Below are positions 33,313 to 43,176 of a stretch of 64,000 nucleotides of DNA, in pieces; within the stretch, counting starts at the first letter, position 1; every line of letters starts with the position of its first letter. The stretch spans positions 1,240,001-1,304,000 of the forward strand of contig NZ_AP017369.1 of assembly GCF_002355155.1 (NCBI RefSeq), read 5' to 3'. The stretch is from Corynebacterium suranareeae. GTDB taxonomy: Bacteria; Actinomycetota; Actinomycetes; Mycobacteriales; Mycobacteriaceae. A model generated the notes under the pieces. That model was not told where the DNA came from and ran no database searches. It worked only from the letters and a program-made list of their open reading frames with translations. The translations under genes and the position numbers were made by a program.

Positions 33313-34653
33313 ATGACCACCACACTTGGCACGCGCGTTGTGGCGCGCAACTTTGGCTACCGCCATGCATCCAGGCAAAACCCTGCGCTCGAAAACGTTA
33401 ACTTTGAGGTTAAACCAGGTGAGCGCATACTTCTTACCGGCGCGTCAGGCGCCGGAAAATCCACGCTCCTCGCCGCACTGGCCGGCGTCCTCGGCGGCTC
33501 CGACGAGGGCATAAGCATGGGGGAATTGCTTGTCGACGCCCCCTCCATCGGTTTAGTTCTCCAAGATCCAGATTCCCAAGTCATTGCTTCTCGCATCGGT
33601 GATGATGTGGCATTTGGGTGTGAAAATCTCCAGATCCCGCGCAAGGAAATCTGGCCACGAGTAGAACGCGCACTGAAATTAGTTGGTTTGGATCTCCCTC
33701 TTAACCATCCCACCAAGTATCTTTCGGGAGGCCAAAAACAACGCTTGGCGCTAGCTGGTGTTATTGCGATGGGTGCGCGGTTAATTTTGCTTGATGAACC
33801 CACCGCGAACCTTGACCCCCAGGGACAACGTGATGTTGTCGCAGCTGTGGATCGAGTAGTGGCGGAAACGGGCGCAACACTTATTGTGGTGGAGCACCGC
33901 CATGAACTGTGGTTAAACACCATTGACCGCATTATCAGTATTTCTGATGGCCGGGATATCCAGCCTGAGCAGTTGCAAAGAGTTGGTAGGTTGCCTAAGG
34001 CGCAGCCGTCGAAAAGCAATCCGATTTTGTGGGCGCAGGACTTGCTTTGTACCTGGGGCGGCATGCGTTGTTTTGAGGTGCCGGAAGGCGCCTCCACGGT
34101 GATCACTGGGCCCAATGGCGCTGGAAAATCTACGCTCGCGTTGACGATGGGTGGACTGATTCCGCCTAAAAGTGGGCAGCTGGAGCTTTCCGAAGGTTTA
34201 AGAAAAGGACTAAAAAATCCGCCGCACAAGTGGCGTTCCGCCGAGCTTGCTGCCCGCATTGGCACGGTGTTTCAAGATCCTGAGCATCAGTTCGTTGCCC
34301 GCACCGTTCGTGATGAGCTGGAAATTGGGCCCAAAATCATGAAAGTGGATGCTGGAGACCGGATTGAGGAATTACTTGACCGTCTGCGGTTGCGTCATCT
34401 AGAACACGCCAATCCTTTTACTTTAAGTGGTGGCGAAAAACGTCGACTGTCGGTAGCAACCGCATTGGTGGCTGCGCCGAAGCTTCTTATTTTGGATGAG
34501 CCAACCTTTGGTCAAGATCCTGAAACTTTTACAGAGCTGGTGCTATTGCTGCGTGAATTGACCGAAACTGGCATCAGCGTGGTCTCTGTCACCCATGATC
34601 CAGATTTCATTGCAGCATTGGGCGATCATCACATTGAGGTGACAACACGATGA
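33313..34653 (+). CDS. ykoD: ECF transporter ATPase with two fused ABC domains
   Basis: A 446-residue protein holding two ATPase domains. The first has G-A-S-G-A-G-K-S-T, L-S-G-G-Q-K-Q-R-L and L-L-D-E-P-T-A-N-L-D. The second has G-P-N-G-A-G-K-S-T, L-S-G-G-E-K-R-R-L and L-D-E-P-T-F-G-Q-D. It powers thiamine uptake together with YkoE and YkoC. It overlaps ykoC by ATGA. Confidence 0.92.
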   Translation: MTTTLGTRVVARNFGYRHASRQNPALENVNFEVKPGERILLTGASGAGKSTLLAALAGVLGGSDEGISMGELLVDAPSIGLVLQDPDSQVIASRIGDDVAFGCENLQIPRKEIWPRVERALKLVGLDLPLNHPTKYLSGGQKQRLALAGVIAMGARLILLDEPTANLDPQGQRDVVAAVDRVVAETGATLIVVEHRHELWLNTIDRIISISDGRDIQPEQLQRVGRLPKAQPSKSNPILWAQDLLCTWGGMRCFEVPEGASTVITGPNGAGKSTLALTMGGLIPPKSGQLELSEGLRKGLKNPPHKWRSAELAARIGTVFQDPEHQFVARTVRDELEIGPKIMKVDAGDRIEELLDRLRLRHLEHANPFTLSGGEKRRLSVATALVAAPKLLILDEPTFGQDPETFTELVLLLRELTETGISVVSVTHDPDFIAALGDHHIEVTTR

Positions 34654-35405
34654 ATCTTCTAGCCAATATCAATCCCGTCACCAGAATCATCGCGCTCATG
34701 GTATTAACCACGCCATTGTTGTTGAGCGTGGATGTCATGTCGGCGGCAATCGCGCTGGCGGCAACGATCATCATGGCGCCGTTTGCTGGTGTGACGTGGA
34801 AAATGTTGCTTAAACGTGGCTGGCCTTTGTTTCTCATGGCACCCGTGGCTGCGCTGTCCATGGCTCTATATGGAAGACCAGAAGGCAAAGAGTATTTCAG
34901 CTTTTTACTCATTCACGTGACGGATAATTCGCTAGCGCTGGCAGCTGCAATTGGATTAAGAGTCCTTGCCATCGGCCTACCTGTGGTTGTGTTAATCGCC
35001 AAAATTGATCCCACTGATCTCGGCGATGGCCTGGCCCAACTGCTGAAATTACCCGAGCGTTTTGTGATTGGGGCAGTGGCGGGAAGCCGTTTGATGACAC
35101 TTTTCCGTGAAGATTGGTATTCCATGTCCCGTGCACGACGTGCCCGCGGTATCGCTGATCAAGGACGGATTAAGCACTTTTTCACCATGACTTTTGGGCT
35201 GTTGGTGCTGTCGCTTCGTCGTGGGTCAAAACTTGCAACAGCAATGGAAGCTCGCGGTTTTGGTGGAACTCAAGGTCGCACGTGGGCGCGTGAATCTACG
35301 GTCGGAATCCGTGATGCCGTCTTGATTGTGGTGTGTGCGGCGATCTCAGCAAGTGCCATTTTCATAGCCATTCAGACGGGATTCTTTAAATTCCTCGGAA
35401 CCTAA
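34650..35405 (+). CDS. ykoC: ECF transporter transmembrane (T) protein
   Basis: A 251-residue protein with about five membrane segments and the two T-component coupling helices (S-R-A-R-R-A-R-G and A-M-E-A-R-G-F-G), whose A/S-R-G motifs contact the ATPases. It completes the YkoEDC thiamine transporter. Confidence 0.9.
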   Translation: MNLLANINPVTRIIALMVLTTPLLLSVDVMSAAIALAATIIMAPFAGVTWKMLLKRGWPLFLMAPVAALSMALYGRPEGKEYFSFLLIHVTDNSLALAAAIGLRVLAIGLPVVVLIAKIDPTDLGDGLAQLLKLPERFVIGAVAGSRLMTLFREDWYSMSRARRARGIADQGRIKHFFTMTFGLLVLSLRRGSKLATAMEARGFGGTQGRTWARESTVGIRDAVLIVVCAAISASAIFIAIQTGFFKFLGT

Positions 35406-35411
35406 GCGCAC

Positions 35412-35918
35412 ATGAATATTGTCTTAATTGATGGGCAATCTGGTGCAGGCAAGACAACCTTGGCCTTAGATCTAGCAGCCCAAACAGGTTTCCAACTAGT
35501 CCACCTGGATGATTTTTATCCCGGGTGGACTGGACTTGCTGCTGCCTCAGAGATTGTCGCTCACAGTATTCTGACTGCGGACAATCCTGGTTACCACCGG
35601 TGGGATTGGGACAACAATAAGAAAGGAGAGTGGGTTTCTCTAATACCTGGTCGAAGCATAATTATCGAAGGCGCTGGCTCGATAACGCAGTCGTCAAAAG
35701 CTAGAGCAGCGGCGTTGGGGTGTCTGCTTACAATCCGTATCACCGGTCCAGAACACGTGCGAAAACACCGTGCGTTAAAGCGAGATCCAGGCTATGCACC
35801 TTTTTGGGATTTATGGGCTGATCAGGAGCGACAGCATTTTGCTCAAGGTATTGAGGTCGATCACGAGATTGTGCTAGGTTCGGATAAGACTGCGGGACGA
35901 CCCGAAGTTATTTTTTGA
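35412..35918 (+). CDS. P-loop nucleoside/nucleotide kinase-like protein
   Basis: A 168-residue protein with a Walker A loop at residues 8-15 (G-Q-S-G-A-G-K-T-T), a V-H-L-D-D-F-Y-P-G-W segment as in uridine kinases, and I-I-I-E-G-A-G-S as the B strand. A lid with R-x-x-x-R-D-P follows. It probably phosphorylates a small molecule. It starts seven bases after ykoC and may be in the same transcript, so a link to thiamine salvage is possible but not shown. Confidence 0.75.
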   Translation: MNIVLIDGQSGAGKTTLALDLAAQTGFQLVHLDDFYPGWTGLAAASEIVAHSILTADNPGYHRWDWDNNKKGEWVSLIPGRSIIIEGAGSITQSSKARAAALGCLLTIRITGPEHVRKHRALKRDPGYAPFWDLWADQERQHFAQGIEVDHEIVLGSDKTAGRPEVIF

Positions 35919-35965
35919 CAGCCTGGGAACGGCCCAGAGTTCTTAAGAAAGTTTGACCAGAGAAC

Positions 35966-37030
35966 ATGCCGTTTTCTTTGTTAAAACCTTTGTTGAAACC
36001 ACTTGATTACGCCCGCATCATTATTGGCTGGGCATCAATTTTCCTGATCCCCTTGATTGCCTTGCCTTCTATTTTGGAGTTGGCAGTGATCGTAGCGGTC
36101 ATCCTATTCTGCGCGTTTGGCGTAGTGAAAATGGCCGAGCGATTGGCTCATATCTTGGGAGATCCTTTTGGCTCGTTGATTCTCACATTGTCCATCGTGA
36201 TTATTGAGGTCATTTTGATCTGTGCAGTCATGCTTGGGCCAGGGGATAGTGCGATTGCTGGGCGAGATTCCGTGATGGCCGTATCTATGATCATCATGGG
36301 ATTAGTCGTGGGACTGTGTCTTTTGATCGGTGGATTAAGGCACGGAAGTATGCCACACAATGGTGTGGGGGCTCCTACGTATTTGACGCTGATTACCACA
36401 TTTTCGGTGATTGCTTTTGCCGTGCCAGCATTTTTAGGTGAGTACACACCAGGGCAATCCATTGTTATAGCTGTTTTAACTGTCGTTGTTTATGGGTTCT
36501 TCCTGCTGCGCCAGACAGGTGCACAGGCAAGTGAATTCCAAGAAGTTGAAGTGGCAGAAAAAGCTCAAGACGCTATCAAATGGGAAGTTCCATTTCGTGG
36601 TGTGGTGCTGATCATCACGGTCCTTCCCATCGTGATGCTGTCCCATAATATGGCGCAGGCGATGGATGAGGTGTTGGATAGTCTTGGCGCTCCGGTAGCT
36701 ATGGCGGGGTTAATTATTGCCACCATTGTCTTTTTGCCGGAAACCATCACATCACTTAAAGCCGCGTGGACTGGGGAAATTCAAAGGGTCAGCAATTTGG
36801 CTCATGGAGCACTTGTCTCCACAGTCGGCCTAACAATTCCTTCAGTGTTGATCATTGGAACGATCACTGGCCAAGAAGTAATTTTGGGAGAAACTCCCAT
36901 TAATTTATTGTTGCTCGGCACCACGATCGCGGTCACTGCTATTGCATTTAGCGCGAGGAAAGTAAGTGCGGTTCATGGATCAGTACTGCTGATGGTGTTT
37001 GGAGTTTATATGATGAGCATGTTTGGCTGA
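35966..37030 (+). CDS. chaA: Calcium/proton antiporter ChaA
   Basis: A 354-residue membrane protein with about 11 segments of the CaCA superfamily. The two alpha repeats carry acidic motifs: L-I-L-T-L-S-I-V-I-I-E-V in the first half and F-L-P-E-T-I-T-S-L-K-A-A in the second. It exports Ca2+ (or Na+/K+ in some homologues) in exchange for protons. Confidence 0.88.
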   Translation: MPFSLLKPLLKPLDYARIIIGWASIFLIPLIALPSILELAVIVAVILFCAFGVVKMAERLAHILGDPFGSLILTLSIVIIEVILICAVMLGPGDSAIAGRDSVMAVSMIIMGLVVGLCLLIGGLRHGSMPHNGVGAPTYLTLITTFSVIAFAVPAFLGEYTPGQSIVIAVLTVVVYGFFLLRQTGAQASEFQEVEVAEKAQDAIKWEVPFRGVVLIITVLPIVMLSHNMAQAMDEVLDSLGAPVAMAGLIIATIVFLPETITSLKAAWTGEIQRVSNLAHGALVSTVGLTIPSVLIIGTITGQEVILGETPINLLLLGTTIAVTAIAFSARKVSAVHGSVLLMVFGVYMMSMFG

Positions 37031-37049
37031 CTTAGGTAGCCTGGTGGTC

Positions 37050-37754
37050 ATGAGTGCACTTGAAACTTTGCAATGGCAAGATTGGTCCAGTGTGTTGGTG
37101 GTTGTAGCTCACCCGGATGATCCTGAATATGGATTATCTGCTGCGGTTAAAGAGTGGACAGATGCGGGTATTGAAGTGTCATACTTGCTTCTTACTCACG
37201 GTGAAGCAGGAATCCAAGGACTTGATCCAGCAGAAACTGGTCCTTTGCGTGCAGCGGAGCAACAAGCTGCATGTGAGCAGGTAGGAGTTAAAAATTTAAC
37301 AATCCTGGATCATCCGGATTCCATGCTTGTTTATAATCTTGAACTGCGTAAAGATATTGCCCGTGAGATCCGGATACGGAAACCAAATGCCGTGGTGGTC
37401 ACCAATTTTGAGGTGGAGGCGTATGGTGGGCTTAATCAGGCTGACCACCGCGTTGCGGGGTTAGCGGGAATTGATGGCACGCGTGATGCTGCTAATCCTT
37501 GGGCGCAACCAGAGCTGCTAGCAGAAGGCCACCAGCCGTGGGGAGCGGACGTGATTATCATTGCGGGCCATCCACAGCCCACCCACACCATGGAATTATC
37601 CAAGGAATCTGTTGATGCCGGTGTAGCTTCCCTCCAAGCGCACAAGGAATATCTTGCAGCATTGCCTGATCACCCGAAACCTGAAGAATTTATCCCAGCA
37701 GCGCTTAGTATTGAAGGCGGTTATGCTGCGGGGTTCCGGGTTTTTGGACGGTAA
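37050..37754 (+). CDS. PIG-L family deacetylase
   Basis: A 234-residue zinc-dependent deacetylase-like protein. A-H-P-D-D-P-E-Y-G near residue 25 is the metal and catalytic motif, with N-Q-A-D-H-R-V-A as the later His-bearing site. It is a relative of MshB (encoded at 53902 here) but distinct. ATG 37050 is preferred because TAGCCT ends seven bases upstream, a leaderless layout. Its 3' end overlaps the convergent membrane gene by 34 bp. The substrate is unknown. Confidence 0.82.
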   Translation: MSALETLQWQDWSSVLVVVAHPDDPEYGLSAAVKEWTDAGIEVSYLLLTHGEAGIQGLDPAETGPLRAAEQQAACEQVGVKNLTILDHPDSMLVYNLELRKDIAREIRIRKPNAVVVTNFEVEAYGGLNQADHRVAGLAGIDGTRDAANPWAQPELLAEGHQPWGADVIIIAGHPQPTHTMELSKESVDAGVASLQAHKEYLAALPDHPKPEEFIPAALSIEGGYAAGFRVFGR

Positions 37755-38434
37755 GCAATGGGAAGTTTGTTGATCAAGTAGCTCCACAACACCCACACTG
37801 CGCACAGGATCAATACTTCGGCGACGATATAAAAAGGCCAGCCTCCAAGCAGGTCAAGTATTGATGCTGATTCTGGTTCGGTGGAGAGATACCCGTAGTT
37901 GGTGCCCAAAAATGCATTGACGATGAGGCAAAGAATGCCCCAACTGATTGCCCAGGCAACGGATATCACCACCCCAAAAATCCCTGGTTTTTCACCGAAT
38001 CCAAACAGTAAAATTATTGCTGCCAGGAATACGGTGATGTGCATGAACCAATACATGGTGAATTCAAGCCATGGTACCTGCATGTATTGCACATCCGGGG
38101 TCAGCAAGGACATGAGGTTAGTGGTGGTGCCCCACAAAATGGTTACCGATGTAGCCCACTGAGCTCTGGTGATCAGTGCAATTGCGGTGATCACACGAAG
38201 CAAATCTGAAAAGTGGAAAGGCCAGGATTGCTCCACGGTGTAATAAGCAGGCAGGAACCCCCAAAAGGTCCATGCGGTTGTCAGCACGAGCAGTAGCCAG
38301 CCAAGAAATGGGGCAAAATTAAAACGCCGCACAAGTGGCACTGCTATAAGTGACAACACGGCAGCTGTTATGAGCATAGAAATATGCTCAATTTCGTATT
38401 GGGGCATCGCACCAAGAGCTGCAGTATATTCCAT
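37721..38434 (-). CDS. TIGR02206/YwaF family membrane protein
   Basis: A 237-residue protein with six or seven membrane segments. Family features are F-H-F-S-D-L-L-R in segment 3, N-L-M-S-L-L-T-P-D and M-Y-W-F-M-H-I-T-V-F. The function of the family is not known. It follows the UvrA-like gene on the same strand by six bases and may be co-transcribed. Confidence 0.82.
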   Translation of the reverse strand: MEYTAALGAMPQYEIEHISMLITAAVLSLIAVPLVRRFNFAPFLGWLLLVLTTAWTFWGFLPAYYTVEQSWPFHFSDLLRVITAIALITRAQWATSVTILWGTTTNLMSLLTPDVQYMQVPWLEFTMYWFMHITVFLAAIILLFGFGEKPGIFGVVISVAWAISWGILCLIVNAFLGTNYGYLSTEPESASILDLLGGWPFYIVAEVLILCAVWVLWSYLINKLPIAYRPKTRNPAA

Positions 38435-38440
38435 ATCTAT

Positions 38441-40783
38441 TTAATTTACATAGTTGTGTAGATGGCGTCCCGTATGGGTACTGGTTTTGATTAGATCGGC
38501 AGGGGAGCCTTCGAAGACAACCTTGCCGCCGTCGGATCCAGCGCCCGGGCCAATATCAATGATGTGGTCTGCGTGTGCGAGCACACCCAGGTGATGTTCA
38601 ATAACGATCACCGTTTTGCCGTCATCAACAAGCTGATCGAAAAGGCTCAGCAGCGTTTTAATATCCGCCAGGTGCAGACCAGTTGTCGGCTCATCCAAAA
38701 TAAAAACAGATGCTTTGTCTGCCATGTGCGTAGCGAGTTTTAGTCGTTGGCGTTCTCCACCTGACAAGGTTGTGAGTGGTTGGCCTAGGGTGATGTAGCC
38801 GAGGCCGACGTCGACAAGCCGTTTTGCGATTTTCGCCGCAGGCAAAATCTTTGAATCCTTCGCAGAGAAAAACTCCGATGCATTGTCCGCAGACATGGAC
38901 AACACTTCGGCGATATCCCTGCCACCGAAATGAAAATGCAACACGGACTCATCAAATCGCTTGCCTTCACAGACCTCACAAGGCGAAGACACCCCAGCCA
39001 TCATGCCTAAATCAACATACACCGAACCAGCACCCTTACAATTCGGGCACGCACCTTCAGAGTTGGGAGAAAACAGCGCGGGTTTTACATCATTGGCCTT
39101 GGCAAATGCCTTTCGGATTGAATCCAACATGCCGGTGTAGGTTGCAGGATTTGAGCGATTAGAGCCATGAATCGCAGTTTGATCAACAAAAACCACAGAC
39201 TCATCGCGGGGAATTTCATGGATCAACGAAGACTTTCCAGAACCCGCCACACCTGAAATTGCGGTGAGGACACCGAGCGGAATATCGACATCCACATCAG
39301 CCAAATTATTCCGATTAGCTCCACGAATCTCCAGCGCGCCCTGCGGCGCACGCACAGATTCCTTCAACGACGCTCGGTCATTAAAATGGCGGCCGGTCAC
39401 GGTGTCGCTGCTTTTTAGCTTTTCGACGCTTCCCTCAAACCGAATTTCACCTCCACCTGCGCCCGCACCGGGCCCTAGATCAATCACATGATCAGCAATT
39501 GCAATGGTTTCAGGTTTATGCTCAACAACCAACACGGTATTGCCTTTATCGCGAAGATCCAGCAGCAACTTATTCATGCGTTCAATATCGTATGCATGCA
39601 GACCTGCCGTTGGTTCATCAAAAACATAGGTGACATCAGTTAACGCAGAGCCAAGGTGCCGGATCATTTTGGTGCGTTGGGCTTCGCCTCCAGACAAACT
39701 TCCAGCTGGGCGATCGAGTTGGATATATCCCAAGCCGATTTCCACGAAGTTATCTAAAGTTTCAGTCAAGGCAGTAAGCAGGGGAGCAACCGAGGGGGCG
39801 GAAACCGTTTTGATCCACTGAGCTAAATCGCGAACCTCCATGGCACACAACTCAGCGATATTTTTGCCATTAATTTTAGATTCCAAAGCATGGGGAGCTA
39901 GACGAGTGCCACCACAAGCTGGACATGGAATAAACGTCACTGCGCGATCAACAAAAGCTCGGATGTGTTTTTGCATTCCTTCGCGATCTTTCGACAGCAT
40001 CGATTTTTGAATGCGCGGGATCAAACCTTCATAGGTCATGTTGATGCCAGCAATTTTCATCTTGGTAGGTTCAAGATAAAGAAAGTTGTGGCGTTCTTCA
40101 TCTGTGAAATCCTGGATCGGTTTGGCGGGATCAAACAACCCAGACTCGGTATACATCCGATAATTCCAACCGCCCGGTGTGTAGCCCGGAATGGTTAGGG
40201 CGTTGTCGTTGAGGGAGAGGGAGGCGTCGAAAAGCTCTTTGAGATCAATGTCTGAGGCCCTGCCCATGCCCTCGCACGCTGGGCACATACCGCCCGTGCG
40301 CTTGAAGGTTGCCTTCTCCCGCTTGGTTTTGTTGCCCTTTTCCACGGTGATGGCGCCAGCTGCCGACACTGATGGAACATTGAAAGAATAAGCACCCGGG
40401 CCACCAGCATTGGGTTCCGCGATCCGTGAGAACAAAATACGCAGCATGGCAGTGGCATCAGTAGCAGTACCCACAGTCGAGCGCGGATTAGCGCCCATCT
40501 GTTCTTGATCGACAATAATCGCCGTGGTGATTCCTTCTAGATGATCAACGTCAGGCCTAGCCATCGATGGCATAAAGCCCTGCACAAAAGTGCTGTACGT
40601 TTCATTGATCAGACGGCGCGACTCTGCTGCAATTGTGCCGAAAACCAGCGAGGATTTACCCGATCCAGAAACTCCGGTAAATACCGTAAGGCGCCTTTTA
40701 GGAATGCGAACCGAGACATTCTTGAGGTTATTTTCATTGGCACCATGGACCGAAATCCAATCGTGGGAATCTGCTTTTTGCAT
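38441..40783 (-). CDS. UvrA-like ABC ATPase lacking the UvrB-binding region
   Basis: A 780-residue protein, shorter than UvrA (about 940-960). It has two UvrA-type ABC halves ([10 protein letters not shown] and [19 protein letters not shown] and L-S-G-G-E-R-Q-R-L) and two zinc modules with C-x2-C pairs. Such shortened UvrA paralogues are linked to resistance to DNA-binding drugs. The start ATG 40783 follows a TACGAT hexamer by seven bases (leaderless). Two dodecamer copies lie inside, at 39418 and 40224. Confidence 0.87.
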   Translation of the reverse strand: MQKADSHDWISVHGANENNLKNVSVRIPKRRLTVFTGVSGSGKSSLVFGTIAAESRRLINETYSTFVQGFMPSMARPDVDHLEGITTAIIVDQEQMGANPRSTVGTATDATAMLRILFSRIAEPNAGGPGAYSFNVPSVSAAGAITVEKGNKTKREKATFKRTGGMCPACEGMGRASDIDLKELFDASLSLNDNALTIPGYTPGGWNYRMYTESGLFDPAKPIQDFTDEERHNFLYLEPTKMKIAGINMTYEGLIPRIQKSMLSKDREGMQKHIRAFVDRAVTFIPCPACGGTRLAPHALESKINGKNIAELCAMEVRDLAQWIKTVSAPSVAPLLTALTETLDNFVEIGLGYIQLDRPAGSLSGGEAQRTKMIRHLGSALTDVTYVFDEPTAGLHAYDIERMNKLLLDLRDKGNTVLVVEHKPETIAIADHVIDLGPGAGAGGGEIRFEGSVEKLKSSDTVTGRHFNDRASLKESVRAPQGALEIRGANRNNLADVDVDIPLGVLTAISGVAGSGKSSLIHEIPRDESVVFVDQTAIHGSNRSNPATYTGMLDSIRKAFAKANDVKPALFSPNSEGACPNCKGAGSVYVDLGMMAGVSSPCEVCEGKRFDESVLHFHFGGRDIAEVLSMSADNASEFFSAKDSKILPAAKIAKRLVDVGLGYITLGQPLTTLSGGERQRLKLATHMADKASVFILDEPTTGLHLADIKTLLSLFDQLVDDGKTVIVIEHHLGVLAHADHIIDIGPGAGSDGGKVVFEGSPADLIKTSTHTGRHLHNYVN

Positions 40784-40790
40784 AGGTTTT

Positions 40791-40796
40791 ATCGTA
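40791..40796 (-). promoter_or_regulatory. Candidate -10 element of the leaderless UvrA-like gene
   Basis: TACGAT on the minus strand, seven bases before ATG 40783. No Shine-Dalgarno is present between them. Confidence 0.4.
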
Positions 40797-40858
40797 CCGT
40801 TTGCCGGTGACAAATTGATTCAGTTAAACGATTTCTAGCACCAATTGAAAACTCTCCC

Positions 40859-40864
40859 TAGTAT
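40859..40864 (+). promoter_or_regulatory. Candidate -10 element of leaderless tpx
   Basis: TAGTAT ends six bases before ATG 40871 and no ribosome-binding site is present. The same hexamer precedes the LpqW-type gene. Confidence 0.45.
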
Positions 40865-40870
40865 GGGGCC

Positions 40871-41368
40871 ATGGCAAAAACACATTTTCAAGGTAATGAA
40901 ACTGCAACCTCCGGCGAACTGCCACAGGTTGGCGATAATTTGGCGGACTTCAACCTGGTGACCACTGATCTAGCAGAAATTTCCTCCAAGGATTTCCAGG
41001 GCCGCAAGCTCGTTTTAAATATCTTCCCGTCGGTTGATACTGGTGTCTGCGCAGCTTCTGTACGTAAGTTCAACGAAGAAGCAGCGGGGCTAGATAACAC
41101 CACCGTGTTGTGTGTTTCTAAGGACCTTCCATTCGCACTGGGTCGTTTCTGCTCCGCAGAAGGTATTGAAAACGTCACCGCTGCGTCCGCATTCCGCTCT
41201 ACTTTCGGTGAGGACAACGGCATTGTCCTTGAAGGTTCCCCACTTAAGGGTCTGCTGGCACGAAGCGTTGTTGTTGCAGATGAAAACGGCAAGGTTATCT
41301 ACACCCAGCTGGTTGATGAGATCACCACTGAGCCTGATTACGAGGCTGCACTAGCTGCACTGAACTAA
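40871..41368 (+). CDS. tpx: Thiol peroxidase Tpx
   Basis: A 165-residue atypical 2-Cys peroxiredoxin. The peroxidatic Cys60 is in [15 protein letters not shown] and the resolving Cys94 in [10 protein letters not shown]. It reduces hydrogen and organic peroxides in the cytoplasm with thioredoxin (mycothiol/mycoredoxin may contribute in this genus). It is divergent from the UvrA-like gene across 87 bp. Confidence 0.93.
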   Translation: MAKTHFQGNETATSGELPQVGDNLADFNLVTTDLAEISSKDFQGRKLVLNIFPSVDTGVCAASVRKFNEEAAGLDNTTVLCVSKDLPFALGRFCSAEGIENVTAASAFRSTFGEDNGIVLEGSPLKGLLARSVVVADENGKVIYTQLVDEITTEPDYEAALAALN

Positions 41369-41385
41369 TTGCTCATCTGTACAGA

Positions 41386-43011
41386 CTAATTTAGGGAAGC
41401 TTCGGTGGTATCCACCGAAGCTTCTGTGCTTGATGCGGGTGCTTCTGATGTAGTGATCATTTCAGTATATGGCGTGGCGGTTGGTGGTTGAGTTGTTTCA
41501 GGGGTCTCGGTCTGCTCTGGTAGTTCAGTTGGTTCTTCACTAGTAGTGGTTTCAACTGGTTCGTCTTCAATCTCAGCGAACGTGGGTGGTAGGGCAAGTG
41601 GGGGTTGCATAGAAGTCGACGTTTGAGAAGTTTTTGATTCTTCCTCTCTGGAAGGATCATTGGTTCCAATGTGAAGTTCAGAGGTCGTTGTTTCTTGGTA
41701 CCAGTCTGAGTAGGAGGGGGATTCGCCAGGAACGCTCGGGCTGGATATTACTGTAGAACCTTGGGGAGCAGGACTTACCGCATCGTGGTTTTGCGGGGCC
41801 GCAAGCGGAACCATAACCTGATTAGGGGACTGCACGCTAGATGGCATTGCATTAGCCAGGTCTAGATCGCTTGGACCTGAAGTTGCGTCAACGGGTCTGC
41901 TAGATAATGTGGTCAGCGGTGTTGATTTTGCGCTCACAACCGATGTACTAGTGGCATCGATATAGGTGTTTGCAGTGATAAAAACAAACACCGGAACGGA
42001 TGCCATGAGTCCTACCGACGACAACAGATTCCAAAATTGTGTATTGCCACCACGACGCCGAGCAAATAGCACAACAACAGCTGTCAAGAGTAAAACAGCT
42101 CCTGTGATCGAATATGCAATCCAATAATTGGGGGCAAAATTGCTAGCTGGTAAAACGGCCGCCAAACTGGCTCCGCCAGCAACCAAAGCTGCATGGGGAC
42201 TGTAGGCGACTATTTTATCTGCCGTGGGAGTCCATGGCCTGGCTTGCGTGGGTTGTTCGGAGATAGCTTCAGAAAATTGTTTAACCGAGCTTCGGTAGTT
42301 GTTCAGATCAGATTGATAAGGCACTAAAGTTGGGACCCTTAATGCACCAAGGCGACGTTGATCCTTTGTCCACTTCTCGAAAGGCAAGGCATCAAGTTCA
42401 ATGCAGACGCTGGTTCCCACGCGGAATACTCGCCCATGGACCATCGGACGGACGCCGTGCCTAGAGCAATACTGAACGGCACTGGATAACGCTGCTGCAT
42501 CATCAATGTCTAAAACCGCACATTCGATTCCGTTGTACAACAAACTGAGCACTGATTGCTGTTCATGAAGCTCAAATAAAACTGTTGATTTTGGAAGGAA
42601 ACACTGGAAAAGAGCGCTTGCTGTAGGTTCTGCGTACCACAAAGCACCACCAGGAATCAGGGTACTTTCGACCTGGGGTGGCTGATTCATAATCAGGGCA
42701 AAATCTAGATCGGGTAAAACTATCGACGCCAGTGTGCCTCGGGCTGGGGTGAGGTGGAGCTGGCAGCTGATGAGGTAGCCGGAGGCGAAAATGCGCAGTA
42801 GTTGAGAATTCAGCAAAACCGCAGAGTCTTTAACTGTACCGATGAAGGTATGGCCTACCCATACACCTAGTTTCGCCCCTGACTCTATTGGCGCAATGAC
42901 AGCTTCAATAAGTCCTTCGTGCTGCTCGGGAGTGATAAGTGATTTCAGTGCGAAGCGGTTGACATATTCAAGCGCATAGCTCTGAGTCGGTGTCGCAGAA
43001 GAAGCAGGCAC
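41386..43011 (-). CDS. Membrane protein with Thr/Ser/Pro-rich tail, function unknown
   Basis: A 541-residue protein. About 260 residues at the N-terminus are soluble with no family I recognise. Two membrane segments follow (I-A-Y-S-I-T-G-A-V-L-L-L-T-A-V-V-V-L and L-M-A-S-V-P-V-F-V-F-I-T-A). The last 170 residues are low-complexity Thr, Ser, Pro and Glu. The tail is probably on the same side as the N-terminus if both segments cross. The final codons lie in a perfect hairpin. Confidence 0.65.
   Translation of the reverse strand: MPASSATPTQSYALEYVNRFALKSLITPEQHEGLIEAVIAPIESGAKLGVWVGHTFIGTVKDSAVLLNSQLLRIFASGYLISCQLHLTPARGTLASIVLPDLDFALIMNQPPQVESTLIPGGALWYAEPTASALFQCFLPKSTVLFELHEQQSVLSLLYNGIECAVLDIDDAAALSSAVQYCSRHGVRPMVHGRVFRVGTSVCIELDALPFEKWTKDQRRLGALRVPTLVPYQSDLNNYRSSVKQFSEAISEQPTQARPWTPTADKIVAYSPHAALVAGGASLAAVLPASNFAPNYWIAYSITGAVLLLTAVVVLFARRRGGNTQFWNLLSSVGLMASVPVFVFITANTYIDATSTSVVSAKSTPLTTLSSRPVDATSGPSDLDLANAMPSSVQSPNQVMVPLAAPQNHDAVSPAPQGSTVISSPSVPGESPSYSDWYQETTTSELHIGTNDPSREEESKTSQTSTSMQPPLALPPTFAEIEDEPVETTTSEEPTELPEQTETPETTQPPTATPYTEMITTSEAPASSTEASVDTTEASLN
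41396..41424. terminator. Hairpin at the convergent end of tpx and the unknown membrane gene
   Basis: A perfect 13-bp stem with a three-base loop (GAAGCTTCGGTGG-TAT-CCACCGAAGCTTC). It lies inside the last codons of the minus-strand gene and 28 bp after the tpx stop. It may terminate tpx transcription, although no T-run follows on that strand. Confidence 0.55.
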
Positions 43012-43176
43012 TAAATTATATGTGTCACCCTCGAAATTAAGCAGAGGAACGGCGGGGTAGTGATTTGTGGTACCTATTGTGCCAATTCCTTTCTCATGCG
43101 TTCTTGCTTAACTATGTACGATAAGTGCGTTATTATACAAGGTTTCTTGAAAACTGTATTAAGAAAATCTATTAAA

